Below, piece after piece: positions 33,905-43,554 of a DNA stretch of 64,000 nt; within the stretch, counting starts at the first letter, position 1, and every line of letters starts with the position of its first letter. The DNA lies in NCBI RefSeq assembly GCF_001591965.1, contig NZ_BCVX01000006.1, positions 124,001 to 188,000 of the forward strand, written 5' to 3'. A program made the translations under genes and the position numbers. The notes below the pieces were generated by a model. The model searched no databases and was not told the origin of the DNA. It was given only the letters and a program-made list of their open reading frames with translations. The stretch is from Lysinibacillus odysseyi 34hs-1 = NBRC 100172 (lineage in GTDB: Bacteria > Bacillota > Bacilli > Bacillales_A > Planococcaceae).

Positions 33905-34222
33905 TTATGCCATATTATTCTCTATGAACTCCAACAGCAGCTCCTTTGGCTGATAGCCGCCTGACCTTCCCTTCATTTCTCCATCCGAAAATAGCAGCAA
34001 TGTCGGTACAGACATAACACCATATTCTTGAGCCGTCACCGGATTTTCCTCCACTTCGATTTTGACAATCTTCACTTTGCCCCCGATTTCTGCCTCAAGC
34101 TCCTCGAGCACAGGAGCAAGCATTTTGCATGGTCCGCACCATGTCGCCCAAAAATCAACAAGTACTGTCCCTTCCTTTATTTCCTGTTCAAATGTTTGAT
34201 CTGTTGCCTCTACAATTGCCAT
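33905..34222 (-). CDS. trxA: Thioredoxin
   Basis: A 105-residue cytosolic thioredoxin with the full active site FWATWCGPCKM (C29, C32), the cis-Pro loop MSVPTLLLF and a C-terminal helix ELLLEFIENNM. It reduces protein disulfides with electrons from thioredoxin reductase. Glu-rich KIEVEENP replaces the usual KVDVDENP, a common variation. Monocistronic, SD GAGGAGGAACAAGC. It may be a second copy besides the housekeeping trxA, which cannot be judged from this window. Confidence 0.92.
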   Translation of the reverse strand: MAIVEATDQTFEQEIKEGTVLVDFWATWCGPCKMLAPVLEELEAEIGGKVKIVKIEVEENPVTAQEYGVMSVPTLLLFSDGEMKGRSGGYQPKELLLEFIENNMA

Positions 34223-34459
34223 TGCTTGTTCCTCCTCTTTATTTGATAGTTGTTTGGCTCACAGATATAGAACTTTCATCTGCCAAACTCGTCCATTATT
34301 TATACTATTCCCTTTTTCGGTTCAAGAAAAAGGCTTTTTCTAAAATTTGATTATGTCTGGTCATTTAATCGACAGCAGGGAAAGCGGTGATTTATGGTAA
34401 ACTATTATAATCATCAGTTAAAAATTGCATTTTAAGAAAATAAATAGGAGTGGTGCGAT

Positions 34460-34915
34460 ATGAGCCGATTGATTAAATTTATGATAGGCATATTGCTTAT
34501 CCCGGCGTTAGCAGGATGTATTGGAGAGGAATATGATTTTTCCCCGCCCACTGTTTCACTTATTAACCCTGATGATATTACTCAAGAAGAAAAATTAGCA
34601 GAAGCAAATATCGATTGGACGTATGATAACAAATACAATAAGGAAACGAAAGATATTTATTCTTTAGCGAAAAGGCAAAGCAAAATGGTATTTACTGCCG
34701 GGCAGAACATACAATTTTCCATTGAAGACGGCCATTTTGACATAAAAAAGGTCCAAATAGCGCTTTGGCAAAATGAAGACAAAATAGAGGTAGCAATTGA
34801 TCATACCGGCCAATCTTTCACCCTGCCGAACGAAAAAGGCGAGTATATCATTGTCGTTGACCTCCCTACTGACAAAGGCGATGCTCAATATGTAGGGAAT
34901 ATCGTCATTCAGTAA
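34460..34915 (+). CDS. Hypothetical lipoprotein (151 aa)
   Basis: An N-terminal signal with lipobox LAGC (Cys near residue 20) is followed by an acidic exported domain. The C-terminal part looks like a small beta-sandwich (QNIQFSIEDGHFDIKKVQIALWQ...YIIVVDLPTDKGDAQYVGNIVI). No named family recognised. SD AGGAGTGGTGCG lies close to the ATG. It is a single gene; the next gene (35060) has a 140-base gap that includes an unconvincing 33-codon frame. Confidence 0.75.
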   Translation: MSRLIKFMIGILLIPALAGCIGEEYDFSPPTVSLINPDDITQEEKLAEANIDWTYDNKYNKETKDIYSLAKRQSKMVFTAGQNIQFSIEDGHFDIKKVQIALWQNEDKIEVAIDHTGQSFTLPNEKGEYIIVVDLPTDKGDAQYVGNIVIQ

Positions 34916-35059
34916 GAGAGGGGTGGGATGTCAATGAACGTCGCTTTCATGAGAGCAGTAAAAAACCTTTGCTACTATCATTGCTTGGGAAATATCAGAA
35001 ACTTATATCCATGTAATTCGGGTCACCTAGATTGATCATACTAACTTTGAGGTGTTGAG

Positions 35060-35686
35060 ATGCGGTTAAATGACTTTATGCAAAAAAATTATCCCCAATT
35101 AGAGCTTAAACCACCATTGTTCTATAGTTGGCCTACTGGCATACGTTTTGAGCTTGGAATACCGGGAACTTTTTCAGATGCCCTTTATGCACAAAAATGT
35201 TATAAAAGGGCGATTGCTTTATTTGAAGCCGTACATTCTCCAGCAGATGACACTTTCATCGTGATAGATGTCAATGACTTTTATAACGGAAAAAACCTTA
35301 AACGTCAGCTAAAGAACTTCCCTCCCTATGTAAAAAAATCATTGTTATTTACATTGCAACATCAAGAACTTCCTTATATTTTTCCTGAAGATAATGAAGA
35401 AGGCATATTTAAGACGCACAGATTTATTTTACAATGCAAAACATCCGATATTAAATACGCTCCGTTATTAAAAGCAATTTGCAATCAGGATCTGGGGTTG
35501 AAGCCAAGGCTGTTTCATAGAGTTTATTTTATTAATATGAATAGGAAAACGATTTTTCACGTTTACGATGATAGGGGTTGTGATCTATTGGCAGCGTCCT
35601 CTGATTCAATAAGAGATATTTATCAAAAATACAATGATTGGATTTTGGATTACGACAGGCCTGCTATTGATAAAGTATTTCTTTGA
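35060..35686 (+). CDS. DUF3885 domain-containing protein
   Basis: A 208-residue soluble protein. The C-terminus (FHVYDDRGCDLLAASSDSIRDIYQKYNDWILDYDR) is the conserved DUF3885 signature, and the N-terminus (YSWPTGIRFELG, RAIALFEAVHSPADDTFIVIDVN) fits the rest of the family. The family is often found as single genes in Bacillales with unknown function. A GAGGTGTTGAG SD precedes the ATG and a strong terminator lies 9 bases after the stop. Confidence 0.85.
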   Translation: MRLNDFMQKNYPQLELKPPLFYSWPTGIRFELGIPGTFSDALYAQKCYKRAIALFEAVHSPADDTFIVIDVNDFYNGKNLKRQLKNFPPYVKKSLLFTLQHQELPYIFPEDNEEGIFKTHRFILQCKTSDIKYAPLLKAICNQDLGLKPRLFHRVYFINMNRKTIFHVYDDRGCDLLAASSDSIRDIYQKYNDWILDYDRPAIDKVFL

Positions 35687-35694
35687 AAGTTAAA

Positions 35695-35725
35695 GGAAAC
35701 GCCATCTTTAGGCGTTTCCCTTTTT
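35695..35725 (+). terminator. Rho-independent terminator
   Basis: Nine-bp perfect stem GGAAACGCC/GGCGTTTCC with a 7-base loop and CTTTTT after it. Confidence 0.9.
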
Positions 35726-35894
35726 ACTCTCTATAACCCATTGAATATTATGCTTTTTTGCCCGGCCTTCTCTTTCTTGTTTAACGCTTTTCCCCAATTC
35801 AACCTGCTGAAGCTGACATGGCAATTTTCTACCTTTTATTTTCCTTATAAATATTCCGTACAGCATGTTCATTTTCTTACTGCTGTAACTCTTT

Positions 35895-36635
35895 CTAGAT
35901 TTGTTTAAACTCCCAATCTATCAGGATACTACCACTAACCTCGTCTCCCCAAAGAACAATGTAGTATATCCCGTCCTTCTCGGCTTTATATCCAAGCCAG
36001 TCTTCTCCCAGCTCATCCATCCCGGTCGGCCGTCCCTTCGCATCTTCAAAAGAGTGACCGTAGCCTCCTCCGTTGTCAGCATTAAAGTTGATTGTAAAGG
36101 CGATAGACTCCCCCTTCTTCAATTCCACTGGGATGCGGTGCTCCCCGTGAAAATACTGGAACGATGCTTCATATCCTTCTTCTGTTCTGTTTTCTTCCCA
36201 CCCCTGCTTCACTGAAAAATCGACCCAGGCGATAATAAGAAGCAAAGCCGGCAGCACAAAGGCAAATACGAATCGGTAAATCTTTGAATGCCTTGCAGCC
36301 ATTTCGCCGATATAAAAGAAAAACGCAAAGACTGCTGAAATGATGCCCGCAATGACAGCAAACACATTTACTCCAAAAGCAAAGAATATTAGAAAGCCTG
36401 CAGCCATATAGCTGACGGGCCGAACTTCCCGCCTTTTTATCTGGAACTTCCAGATGACTCCTTCTACTATGAGTGCCACTAGTAAGCCGTAGCCGAAAAA
36501 CAACAGCCACAAATGACGGTTTGACAATGTCTCGCTGACCTCGTACCAATCAATTCTTGAAGTGACCAATATCCATAGGAACAGCACCGTCATGCCTGTT
36601 CCTGCGCCTGCTATTTTAGCGATTACCTTCTGCAT
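35895..36635 (-). CDS. Hypothetical membrane protein (246 aa)
   Basis: About five membrane helices occupy residues 5-150, with a basic KRREVRP loop near 70. The C-terminal 95 residues form an exported or loop beta-domain rich in Gly and Asp (NADNGGGYGHSFEDAKG, GIYYIVLWGDE, SILIDWEF), like a small jelly-roll. No family recognised. It starts after AAGGAGTGAAGAACAA. A second membrane protein of similar style lies upstream on the same strand (36699-37454), so the two may belong together. Confidence 0.72.
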   Translation of the reverse strand: MQKVIAKIAGAGTGMTVLFLWILVTSRIDWYEVSETLSNRHLWLLFFGYGLLVALIVEGVIWKFQIKRREVRPVSYMAAGFLIFFAFGVNVFAVIAGIISAVFAFFFYIGEMAARHSKIYRFVFAFVLPALLLIIAWVDFSVKQGWEENRTEEGYEASFQYFHGEHRIPVELKKGESIAFTINFNADNGGGYGHSFEDAKGRPTGMDELGEDWLGYKAEKDGIYYIVLWGDEVSGSILIDWEFKQI

Positions 36636-36698
36636 TTGTTCTTCACTCCTTTTTCTTTAAAACCTTTTATATGAAAGCTTGCCAGTTGCAGCACTATA

Positions 36699-37454
36699 TT
36701 ATAGAAGGGCTCTACTAGCAGCCGCTGCATTACGCTTTTTTCTTCGTTGCAAAAAGAATCCCAGTAATACAAAGATCACCCCGAAAGCCGCCGTACCAAA
36801 TGGATAAAGTACCGGATAAAATAGTGATGGATAATAGTGCAGTAAATCAGAATAATACCCCATGGAGATCAATCCTGTTTCCGAGAAATTAATCAGCCTG
36901 ACAGCAAGCGGATTTTCTGAACGGGTGCGGTACTGAATTTCCTCCTCTGACAGCTCGCCGTCTTCAGCAATCGAAATGATCTTCCAGCGGTAGTTCTCCT
37001 GCATGACACTATCATCAGACAGCCTTTGGACAATTGTGATCTGCTCCTCATCGTTCTTTTTGTCCTTTACAAGCAGCACATCGAGCCACGACCAGTAACG
37101 GCTGCCGCTGTCACTGCCAGAAAGCGCAATTTCATCGGCACTTGATATTTCCTTGCCGTTTACAAGGAGCTGGAGCTTTACGATATCGTCCGCTTCCCCA
37201 TTCTCCTCTGTATTCCACCAGGCCTCAGGTGCTTTTCTTCCTGTCGGCTTCTCTCTCGTTTCGATCGTAAAGCCGTTTACTTCAATTTTTTGTGTATCAA
37301 GCACTGATGGAAAGCCATCTCCCTTATAGGCGTGAGCAATATCATAGCGGCCAAACAGAAGATTGTTTATATAAGTTTCTCTAGCCATTAAAAATAACGG
37401 AACAATTGAAATAGCAAGACAGAACAGCCCAAACAGTGTCAATGGATGCTTCAC
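36699..37454 (-). CDS. Hypothetical membrane protein (251 aa)
   Basis: The start was taken at the GTG at 37454, six bases after GGGGGAAG; the frame continues upstream without an SD. One membrane helix at the N-terminus (about residues 4-22) and one near the C-terminus (about 218-238) enclose a large exported domain of about 190 residues rich in Asp, Glu and Ser, ending with a basic cytosolic tail (QRRKKRN). No family recognised. It is divergent from the ComP-like kinase, with 189 bases between the starts. Confidence 0.7.
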   Translation of the reverse strand: MKHPLTLFGLFCLAISIVPLFLMARETYINNLLFGRYDIAHAYKGDGFPSVLDTQKIEVNGFTIETREKPTGRKAPEAWWNTEENGEADDIVKLQLLVNGKEISSADEIALSGSDSGSRYWSWLDVLLVKDKKNDEEQITIVQRLSDDSVMQENYRWKIISIAEDGELSEEEIQYRTRSENPLAVRLINFSETGLISMGYYSDLLHYYPSLFYPVLYPFGTAAFGVIFVLLGFFLQRRKKRNAAAASRALL

Positions 37455-37643
37455 TTTACTTCCCCCTTTTTCTGTTAGCCATACCGTAACACGATACGCA
37501 CCGCATACACGATTGCGCCTTTCCGCTGCCGTATTTGCGCTATCGCGAAAAAATGGGTGTGGAACCGAAAATGGCACTTGCTCCCTTCCCCTTTTCTGGA
37601 AAGTTGTTCATAATGGAAAGAAAACGGCAGGAAAGGAGTGGTA

Positions 37644-39635
37644 ATGATAGATACTCTCCAGCTCATAAAAAAACATTGGTTCGGGCTGTCACTTTTTACC
37701 TATTTGGCATTCGGGCTATACATACTAACCGCAGCTTACAGCTTTACCCAAGGACAAGGAGTTTCTGTTCATCCTTCCTATTCCTTTTACTTATATTTCT
37801 TGCTGCCTTCCTTTTACTTTCTGCTGACATTCTGCTCGGCGCTGTATCTTGTGCGCTTTAACGGAAACCGTCTGCTGCCGATGCTCATTCTGTTTTTACT
37901 CACTGTCAGCCTTGCTTATATAAGCTCTGCTGGGGCATTTGGCAGTGATTTGTTCAGTTATATTATTTTTAGTACGGCCATGATGCTGTGCATTAGTATA
38001 CTCGTGCATTTCCTGCGGAATTATTTCGACCGGATAGCGGTAAAATGGCCGTACACATCCAATCTGCTGTTTATGTACAGCTTTCCTATTGTCATTTTCT
38101 CAGCAAGCTTTATAACGATGTTCTGGCCGCGGCTGCAGACAATAGTAGATTGGATGACACTGCTGTTCTTCTCGATCGGGGTTCTGACGATTTTCCGTAT
38201 TCTGCTTTACGGCTACGCCCGGTCAAAAAAGCTGCAGATTCGAATTTTAATCCTCAGCTGCATTGTACCGTTTTTGCCGTATGTATTTTTGTTTGTCCTG
38301 CCCAAGCTGCTGACGGGAAATCCTTTTGTAGCACCGGAAATTGCGGCCGTTTTCTTTTTGCTACTGCCGTTCAGCTTCATTTTCACACAGCTGACCGAGC
38401 GCTTATTTGGGCTGCAGTATCACCTGTCGCGCCTGCGTTACTACGGGAGTATTTCTACTGTTTCTTCGCTGTTGTTTTCCGGCGGGCTTGCTGTCTTTTT
38501 ATACGATGTCCTTTCAATCCCGCAATTTTTGCTGCTATTTTTAGCAGGGACAGTCTATATATACACTCTGCTCGTCATTAAAGAAAAGCTGGATTTCAGG
38601 CAGCGCAAGCTTCTGCCTGTGACAGACAGTGAAACGGGGCGGCATTTATACGAAGTATTAAAGAAAATGGGTTTCGCCCGCAGTGAAGACGAGCTGATGC
38701 GTATTATCGCAGGAGAGATCAAGCGTAAGCTCGATTTTGAGGAAGTAGTATTGCGGGAGCTTCCCTATGACCAGATCACACTCCGGCCGTTTGAAGTAAC
38801 AAAACGCGGCGGATTTTATGAGCTGCTGCTGCACCGCTATACGACAAAACAGCTGCTTATTATTATTGGATCCGAAAAGGAAACGATCCAGCTTCGGAAC
38901 GAGGAAATAATCTGGCTCGAGCTGCTGGCTATGTATAGTGATGCGTTCTTCAGCAGCCTGAAGCGTATGGAGGAACTGATGGAGGAGGCTTCACGGGAAA
39001 TCGGTGACATACCATGGGTGAACCGCCTTGTGTGGCAATTTGTCGAACAGGAAAAAGCCATTTTAGCCCAGGAGCTGCACGACACGATTCTGCAGGAGCA
39101 GCTTTACTTGGCAAGGGAGCTGGATATGTCCACTGCACTAGTTGATAAACAGAAGCTGTCCGATATCAGGGAGCAGCTCCTCGATATTTCTTATGAGCTT
39201 CGTGAATATTGTGAAACGCTGAATCCGCCGCTGCTTGATACGCTTGGGCTGCATTCTGCCCTGACAAAATTTTGCGGGAAGATCAAGCTGCGCGCCGATT
39301 TTGTGCTGAAGGAGCAGTTTCAGATTGAAGAGATACCGAATCCAACCTATGCCCTTATGATTTACCGTATCGTGCAGGAGCTGCTAAACAATGCGATGAA
39401 GCATGCCCATGCCTCTTATGTAACCCTCACTGTCTCCGCCCGTTCCCGCCGTATTGACATTGTTTATGAGGACGATGGTGTTGGACTGGAGAAAAACGCG
39501 CTTGCCGCGTCTCATACAATGGGCATAAAGGGCATGCATGAAAGAGTACGTGCCTTTAATGGCACAATGCATATTGACGACAGGCAAGAAACCGGTCTTC
39601 GAATTGCCATTCATATAGAGGAAGGAGATGAATAA
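37644..39635 (+). CDS. ComP-like sensor histidine kinase
   Basis: A 663-residue membrane kinase. The N-terminal about 330 residues hold eight to ten membrane helices, the layout of the quorum-sensing receptor ComP. A linker/GAF-like part follows (about 340-460). The HisKA_3 dimerisation box has the phospho-accepting His in AQELHDTILQEQ (near 478), and a HATPase domain with MIYRIVQELLNNAMKHAHA and DDGVGL closes the protein. Start ATG 37644 follows AAAGGAG; a GTG at 37638 lies within the SD. The response regulator gene follows with no gap. No comX or comQ gene is found beside it, so the signal is unknown. Confidence 0.88.
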   Translation: MIDTLQLIKKHWFGLSLFTYLAFGLYILTAAYSFTQGQGVSVHPSYSFYLYFLLPSFYFLLTFCSALYLVRFNGNRLLPMLILFLLTVSLAYISSAGAFGSDLFSYIIFSTAMMLCISILVHFLRNYFDRIAVKWPYTSNLLFMYSFPIVIFSASFITMFWPRLQTIVDWMTLLFFSIGVLTIFRILLYGYARSKKLQIRILILSCIVPFLPYVFLFVLPKLLTGNPFVAPEIAAVFFLLLPFSFIFTQLTERLFGLQYHLSRLRYYGSISTVSSLLFSGGLAVFLYDVLSIPQFLLLFLAGTVYIYTLLVIKEKLDFRQRKLLPVTDSETGRHLYEVLKKMGFARSEDELMRIIAGEIKRKLDFEEVVLRELPYDQITLRPFEVTKRGGFYELLLHRYTTKQLLIIIGSEKETIQLRNEEIIWLELLAMYSDAFFSSLKRMEELMEEASREIGDIPWVNRLVWQFVEQEKAILAQELHDTILQEQLYLARELDMSTALVDKQKLSDIREQLLDISYELREYCETLNPPLLDTLGLHSALTKFCGKIKLRADFVLKEQFQIEEIPNPTYALMIYRIVQELLNNAMKHAHASYVTLTVSARSRRIDIVYEDDGVGLEKNALAASHTMGIKGMHERVRAFNGTMHIDDRQETGLRIAIHIEEGDE

Positions 39636-40259
39636 ATGAAACTATTACTTATAGATGATCATCCGGTTGTATTGAACGGCACAAAGGCACTGCTGGATCA
39701 TGACGAGCAGTGGTCTATTGATACAGAAACAAATCCGGTGTTTGCTTTAGAGCTGCTGCGCCGGGAAACATATGACTGCTGCTTGCTGGATGTTAATATG
39801 CAGCCGATTAACGGCATTCAGCTCGCAGCAGAACTCCGGGAAATCTCCCCCGGTACACGCCTTATCCTTTATACAGGCTATGATTTAAAAGACTATTATG
39901 ATCTGCTTATTAAGCGGAAAGTCGATGGCCTGCTGTCAAAAACCGCAACAAAAGAACAGGTCAACCATACAATCAGCGCCGTTCTTCGGGGAGATCTGCT
40001 TGTGCCCGCCGAATTCCTTGATTACATTGCGAGGAAAATGACAGCCGGAAAAACAGCGGGCAGCTCTTCGCTGCCTGAAAAGGAGCGTACCATTTTAAAG
40101 CTGGTCGCCGAGGGCTTTACAAACAAAGCGATCGCAGTAGAGATTGGCGTCTCACAGCGAACAGTCGAAAACTACCTGACAAAGATTTTTACACACCTGC
40201 AGGTCGAATCCCGCGCCGAAGCAGTGAATAAAGCAAAGGATGCCGGGCTGCTAGATTAA
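39636..40259 (+). CDS. LuxR-type response regulator (ComA-like)
   Basis: A 207-residue NarL/ComA-type regulator. Receiver domain residues 1-120 with acidic pocket IDDHP and phospho-acceptor Asp in CLLDVNM (near 52). A LuxR-type helix-turn-helix occupies residues about 138-200 (LPEKERTILKLVAEGFTNKAIAVEIGVSQRTVENYLTKIF). It starts directly after the kinase stop, so the two form a two-component pair. The S9 peptidase gene 57 bases downstream may be a target or operon partner. Confidence 0.9.
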   Translation: MKLLLIDDHPVVLNGTKALLDHDEQWSIDTETNPVFALELLRRETYDCCLLDVNMQPINGIQLAAELREISPGTRLILYTGYDLKDYYDLLIKRKVDGLLSKTATKEQVNHTISAVLRGDLLVPAEFLDYIARKMTAGKTAGSSSLPEKERTILKLVAEGFTNKAIAVEIGVSQRTVENYLTKIFTHLQVESRAEAVNKAKDAGLLD

Positions 40260-40316
40260 ATTAATAGAAAAATATTCCGCTCCCCCTATAAGAAAAGATA
40301 CGAGGAGGTTTATTAA

Positions 40317-42269
40317 TTGACTGAAAAAACATATCTAACAATAGAAGAGATTATTTCATTACCAGCGTTATCCGGTACACATATAAGTGATAATGGCAAA
40401 AATGCAGCATTTGTTAAGCGGACAGCCAGCTGGAAAGACAATACATACCGGAATCAAGTATGGATATACGAACAAGACAAGGAGCAGTGTTACCCATTAA
40501 CAGCTGATGATATCGATAGTACATCTCCGTTATGGTCGCCCGATTCTAAAGTGATCGCCTACCTTAGCCCAGTCGGTGACGGGGAAAATAAGAAAAACCA
40601 GATCTTTGTGAAGTTGATAGATGGTGGTAGTGAGGTCCAAATTACGGATGAGCAGGAAGGTGTTAGTCAATTCAAATGGGAGCCTGCCGGCAAAGGTTTT
40701 TATTATGTAGCACAATCAGAAGAACGTGAGTCGATAAAGAAACGTAAGACGCTATATGGCGATTTCCATCATATAGGCAAGGACTACCGGAATAATTGTT
40801 TATATTATATCGAAAAAGAAAAAGTGATGCATAATGAAAACAGCGCAGTGTATCGACTAACTGACGGCATGGATTTTCATGTTCATGCATTCGATATTTC
40901 AAATGACGGGAAAAAAGTTGTATTACTAGCTGCACCAAGCCCAAATATGGGAGATTATTTTAATGGAGATCTATACATTCTGGACATCAAAGCCGGCAAG
41001 CTGCAAAAGTTAAAGATAGATAAATTGTTAGGAGGGAGTGTTTGCTTTTCTCCTGACGGCAGCAAAATATGTTACTCGGCAAGCATAAGGGGGAAGGAGT
41101 ACTATCGGACCCATATACAGGACAGTACACTGGAGATATATGATATACAAAATGGACAGTTCACCCGGCCTTTAACAGATGTTGATAGTACAGTTACTCC
41201 ATTACGATGGACGGCTAAAGGGATTTTAATCAGGTGGCAGCATAAAACGAATTATCTAATTGGATTGCTGTCTGAAGACGGCTCTGTGGACATATTAAGC
41301 GAAAAAGCAGATAGTTTTATAATGGATGCTTCCATCACAAAGGATGGAGATCATCTATCCTATAGTAAGGCTATAACAAATGAAACATTTGAAATCTATT
41401 TAGACGATAAAAAAATAACGAATGAAAATAGTTTTTTCAACGGAAGGCTTAAAAGTAATAGGGAAATCATCTCCTGGCAAAGTAGTGATGGTCTTGAAAT
41501 AGAAGGAGTTTTATCAACGCCGTTAGAATTTGACATAAATCAAAAATATCCGTTATTAGTGATCGTCCATGGCGGCCCAGCCTGGGCATCCTTCCCCATA
41601 TTTTCAGACTGTTTCAATGGAAAATATCCAATTGAACAGTTTATAGAAAAAGGTTTTATCGTTTTAGAGCCGAACTATCGGGGAAGTTCGGGTTATGGGA
41701 ATGAATTCTTGCAGGCAAACTATAGGAAACTCGGAATTGCTGACTACGATGATGTACTATCTGGAGTGGATAAACTAATTGATAACGGGATTGCAGATAA
41801 AGGCCGGGTAGGCGTTATGGGATGGAGCAATGGTGGATATATATCAGCCTTCTGTTCAACGTTTAGTAATAGGTTTAAAGCCGTTTCGGTTGGAGGCGGA
41901 ATCACTAATTGGCGTACCTATTATGCAAATACGGATATCCCTTATTTTAGTAAAATGTATTTGGGAAATACCCCATGGAATGACCCGGAGATCTATGCGA
42001 AAGCTTCACCAATGACCTATATTAAATCAGCTTGTACTCCTACTCTGATCCAACATGGCGAAAAAGATGCAAGAGTCCCTATTCCCAATGCATATGAGCT
42101 ATATCAAGGGTTACGGGATATGGAAGTTGATACAGAATTGATTATCTTTACAGGAATGGCCTATAGTTCTGACCATCCAGGAATTAATATGGCGATTATG
42201 AAACAGAATTTGATGTGGTTCTCCCACTATATCCTCGGAGAAAGCATGAAAGATTTCACCGTTCCATAA
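40317..42269 (+). CDS. S9 family prolyl oligopeptidase-like peptidase
   Basis: A 650-residue serine peptidase. The N-terminal about 370 residues form a beta-propeller with repeated WSPDSK/FSPDGSK motifs. The C-terminal alpha/beta hydrolase domain has the oxyanion stretch LVIVHGGP, nucleophile GWSNGGY (Ser near 503), Asp in HGEKDARVP (near 583) and His in SSDHPG (near 620). No signal peptide, so it is cytosolic and likely degrades short peptides or acyl-peptides. It starts at TTG with GAGGAGG 8 bases upstream. It follows the ComP/ComA-like pair on the same strand, perhaps in one transcript. Confidence 0.9.
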   Translation: MTEKTYLTIEEIISLPALSGTHISDNGKNAAFVKRTASWKDNTYRNQVWIYEQDKEQCYPLTADDIDSTSPLWSPDSKVIAYLSPVGDGENKKNQIFVKLIDGGSEVQITDEQEGVSQFKWEPAGKGFYYVAQSEERESIKKRKTLYGDFHHIGKDYRNNCLYYIEKEKVMHNENSAVYRLTDGMDFHVHAFDISNDGKKVVLLAAPSPNMGDYFNGDLYILDIKAGKLQKLKIDKLLGGSVCFSPDGSKICYSASIRGKEYYRTHIQDSTLEIYDIQNGQFTRPLTDVDSTVTPLRWTAKGILIRWQHKTNYLIGLLSEDGSVDILSEKADSFIMDASITKDGDHLSYSKAITNETFEIYLDDKKITNENSFFNGRLKSNREIISWQSSDGLEIEGVLSTPLEFDINQKYPLLVIVHGGPAWASFPIFSDCFNGKYPIEQFIEKGFIVLEPNYRGSSGYGNEFLQANYRKLGIADYDDVLSGVDKLIDNGIADKGRVGVMGWSNGGYISAFCSTFSNRFKAVSVGGGITNWRTYYANTDIPYFSKMYLGNTPWNDPEIYAKASPMTYIKSACTPTLIQHGEKDARVPIPNAYELYQGLRDMEVDTELIIFTGMAYSSDHPGINMAIMKQNLMWFSHYILGESMKDFTVP

Positions 42270-42632
42270 TTAATAAGTGGATAGCCCCCCTAGCCTGGAC
42301 AACTTTTTTGTAATCTCATTAGGTGCGCTTGTTAAATAAAACTTAAAATCTCAAACGATTTTATTAACATTTTTAGATAGTGAAGAATCTCAAAAAAAGA
42401 ATATACACCTCTATTTTTAACCCTGTCTACAATAAATCGGGGTTATGCTTAGTTGAGCTTTTAAAATTACACAACGTTATTGCCATATAAGATTTACTCA
42501 TCCAGCTAAAATGCTTGCCAGGCAGACACAGTTTTGCGATAAGAGCGTGGCAAGCAGCACTGAATGAAAGCAGTTGTCGACAGGCTGAGCTGTTTGCCAG
42601 TGAAAAAAAGCAGCTTCCCTATTCCCGCTCTG
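42270..42632. other. Intergenic region without a gene
   Basis: These 363 bases lie between convergent genes. No ORF with an SD, no clear terminator and no known RNA motif was seen. Confidence 0.5.
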
Positions 42633-43427
42633 TCAGCCAGTCATAGAACTCCACCTTCCGTCGTACAGGCTCAGCTGCTGTGGGCTGTGGTGCTTTCTTA
42701 GGGTGTCTTTCTCGCATAACACCTTGTAATACAGCGCGAATTGTCGTATTGACCGCCAGTTTCCGGCATGTACATCTCGGATTATTCCCATTAGGGCATC
42801 ACGTGTTTGTACGAAGGCTGGAAAATCAGGCATTGGGCTGGCGATGATTGCTTGATACAGCCCGTCCTTCAATTCCTCTTTTACAGGTGCTTCATGTAAA
42901 AGCTCATACAGCATCCGCTGGTATTCATTCAGGTAAGCCATTTTTCTCTCTTTTTCTTCCTGCAAGGTTGTATAAATAAGATGTAAAGGGCTTGTTTGGG
43001 AAAGATTAAAAGAAGTAAATGATTGATTTTGCGGCAGCAGCTCTTCATCATTGCGACTACTCGTTTTCCCGCAGTCTCCCCGTTCGGACACACTCGATGG
43101 GACAAAGGGAAGAATACGATAAATGTTCGCACCTTTAATACCGTTCAGCTTTTTGGAAGGAACTTTTTCTATGATCCCCATCTCCTCTAACTTTGCTGCT
43201 GCACGATATACTGTCTTTGTACTGATATGTAGACTACCCGCAATAGTGGCTGCCTTTAAATGGGACACCCCTGGATAAGCAAGTGCGTGAGCGGCAATTT
43301 TCTGGACCACCGCTGCTTCATTCTCTGTCAATACCGTATTATAGTGCTCAAGATGATTCGCTACATGCTCGTCCATTTCTGCAACTGAGCTAAATGTGAT
43401 AAATTCCGTTAAATAATCAAATACCAT
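42633..43427 (-). CDS. Helix-turn-helix DNA-binding protein
   Basis: A 264-residue protein. A winged-helix/HTH domain lies at residues about 25-100 (LTENEAAVVQKIAAHAL, HLKAATIAGSLHISTKTVYRAAAKLEEMGIIEKV), a polar linker at about 105-150, and a C-terminal helical domain (about 155-255). The layout recalls replication-initiator-like HTH proteins found on Bacillales chromosomes and plasmids, but no such role is shown. The start MVFDYLTEF (43427) follows AAAAGGAGA by six bases; two upstream ATGs overlap that SD. Confidence 0.78.
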   Translation of the reverse strand: MVFDYLTEFITFSSVAEMDEHVANHLEHYNTVLTENEAAVVQKIAAHALAYPGVSHLKAATIAGSLHISTKTVYRAAAKLEEMGIIEKVPSKKLNGIKGANIYRILPFVPSSVSERGDCGKTSSRNDEELLPQNQSFTSFNLSQTSPLHLIYTTLQEEKERKMAYLNEYQRMLYELLHEAPVKEELKDGLYQAIIASPMPDFPAFVQTRDALMGIIRDVHAGNWRSIRQFALYYKVLCEKDTLRKHHSPQQLSLYDGRWSSMTG

Positions 43428-43554
43428 GTCCATTCTCCTTTTCATTATCCTCTATTAATATCTATCGAAATCGAAGGTACAATTTGGGACAATAAAACAA
43501 AAAAACATGAGAAATTTTTTATTTCTCATGTAAACGCGGCTTTTTCATATTCCA

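Noticed and set aside
34934-35035. A 33-codon frame with a GAGGGGTGGG SD between the lipoprotein and DUF3885 genes
   Set aside because: Sequence has no helix, signal or repeat pattern, and there is no terminator or promoter of its own; may be chance.
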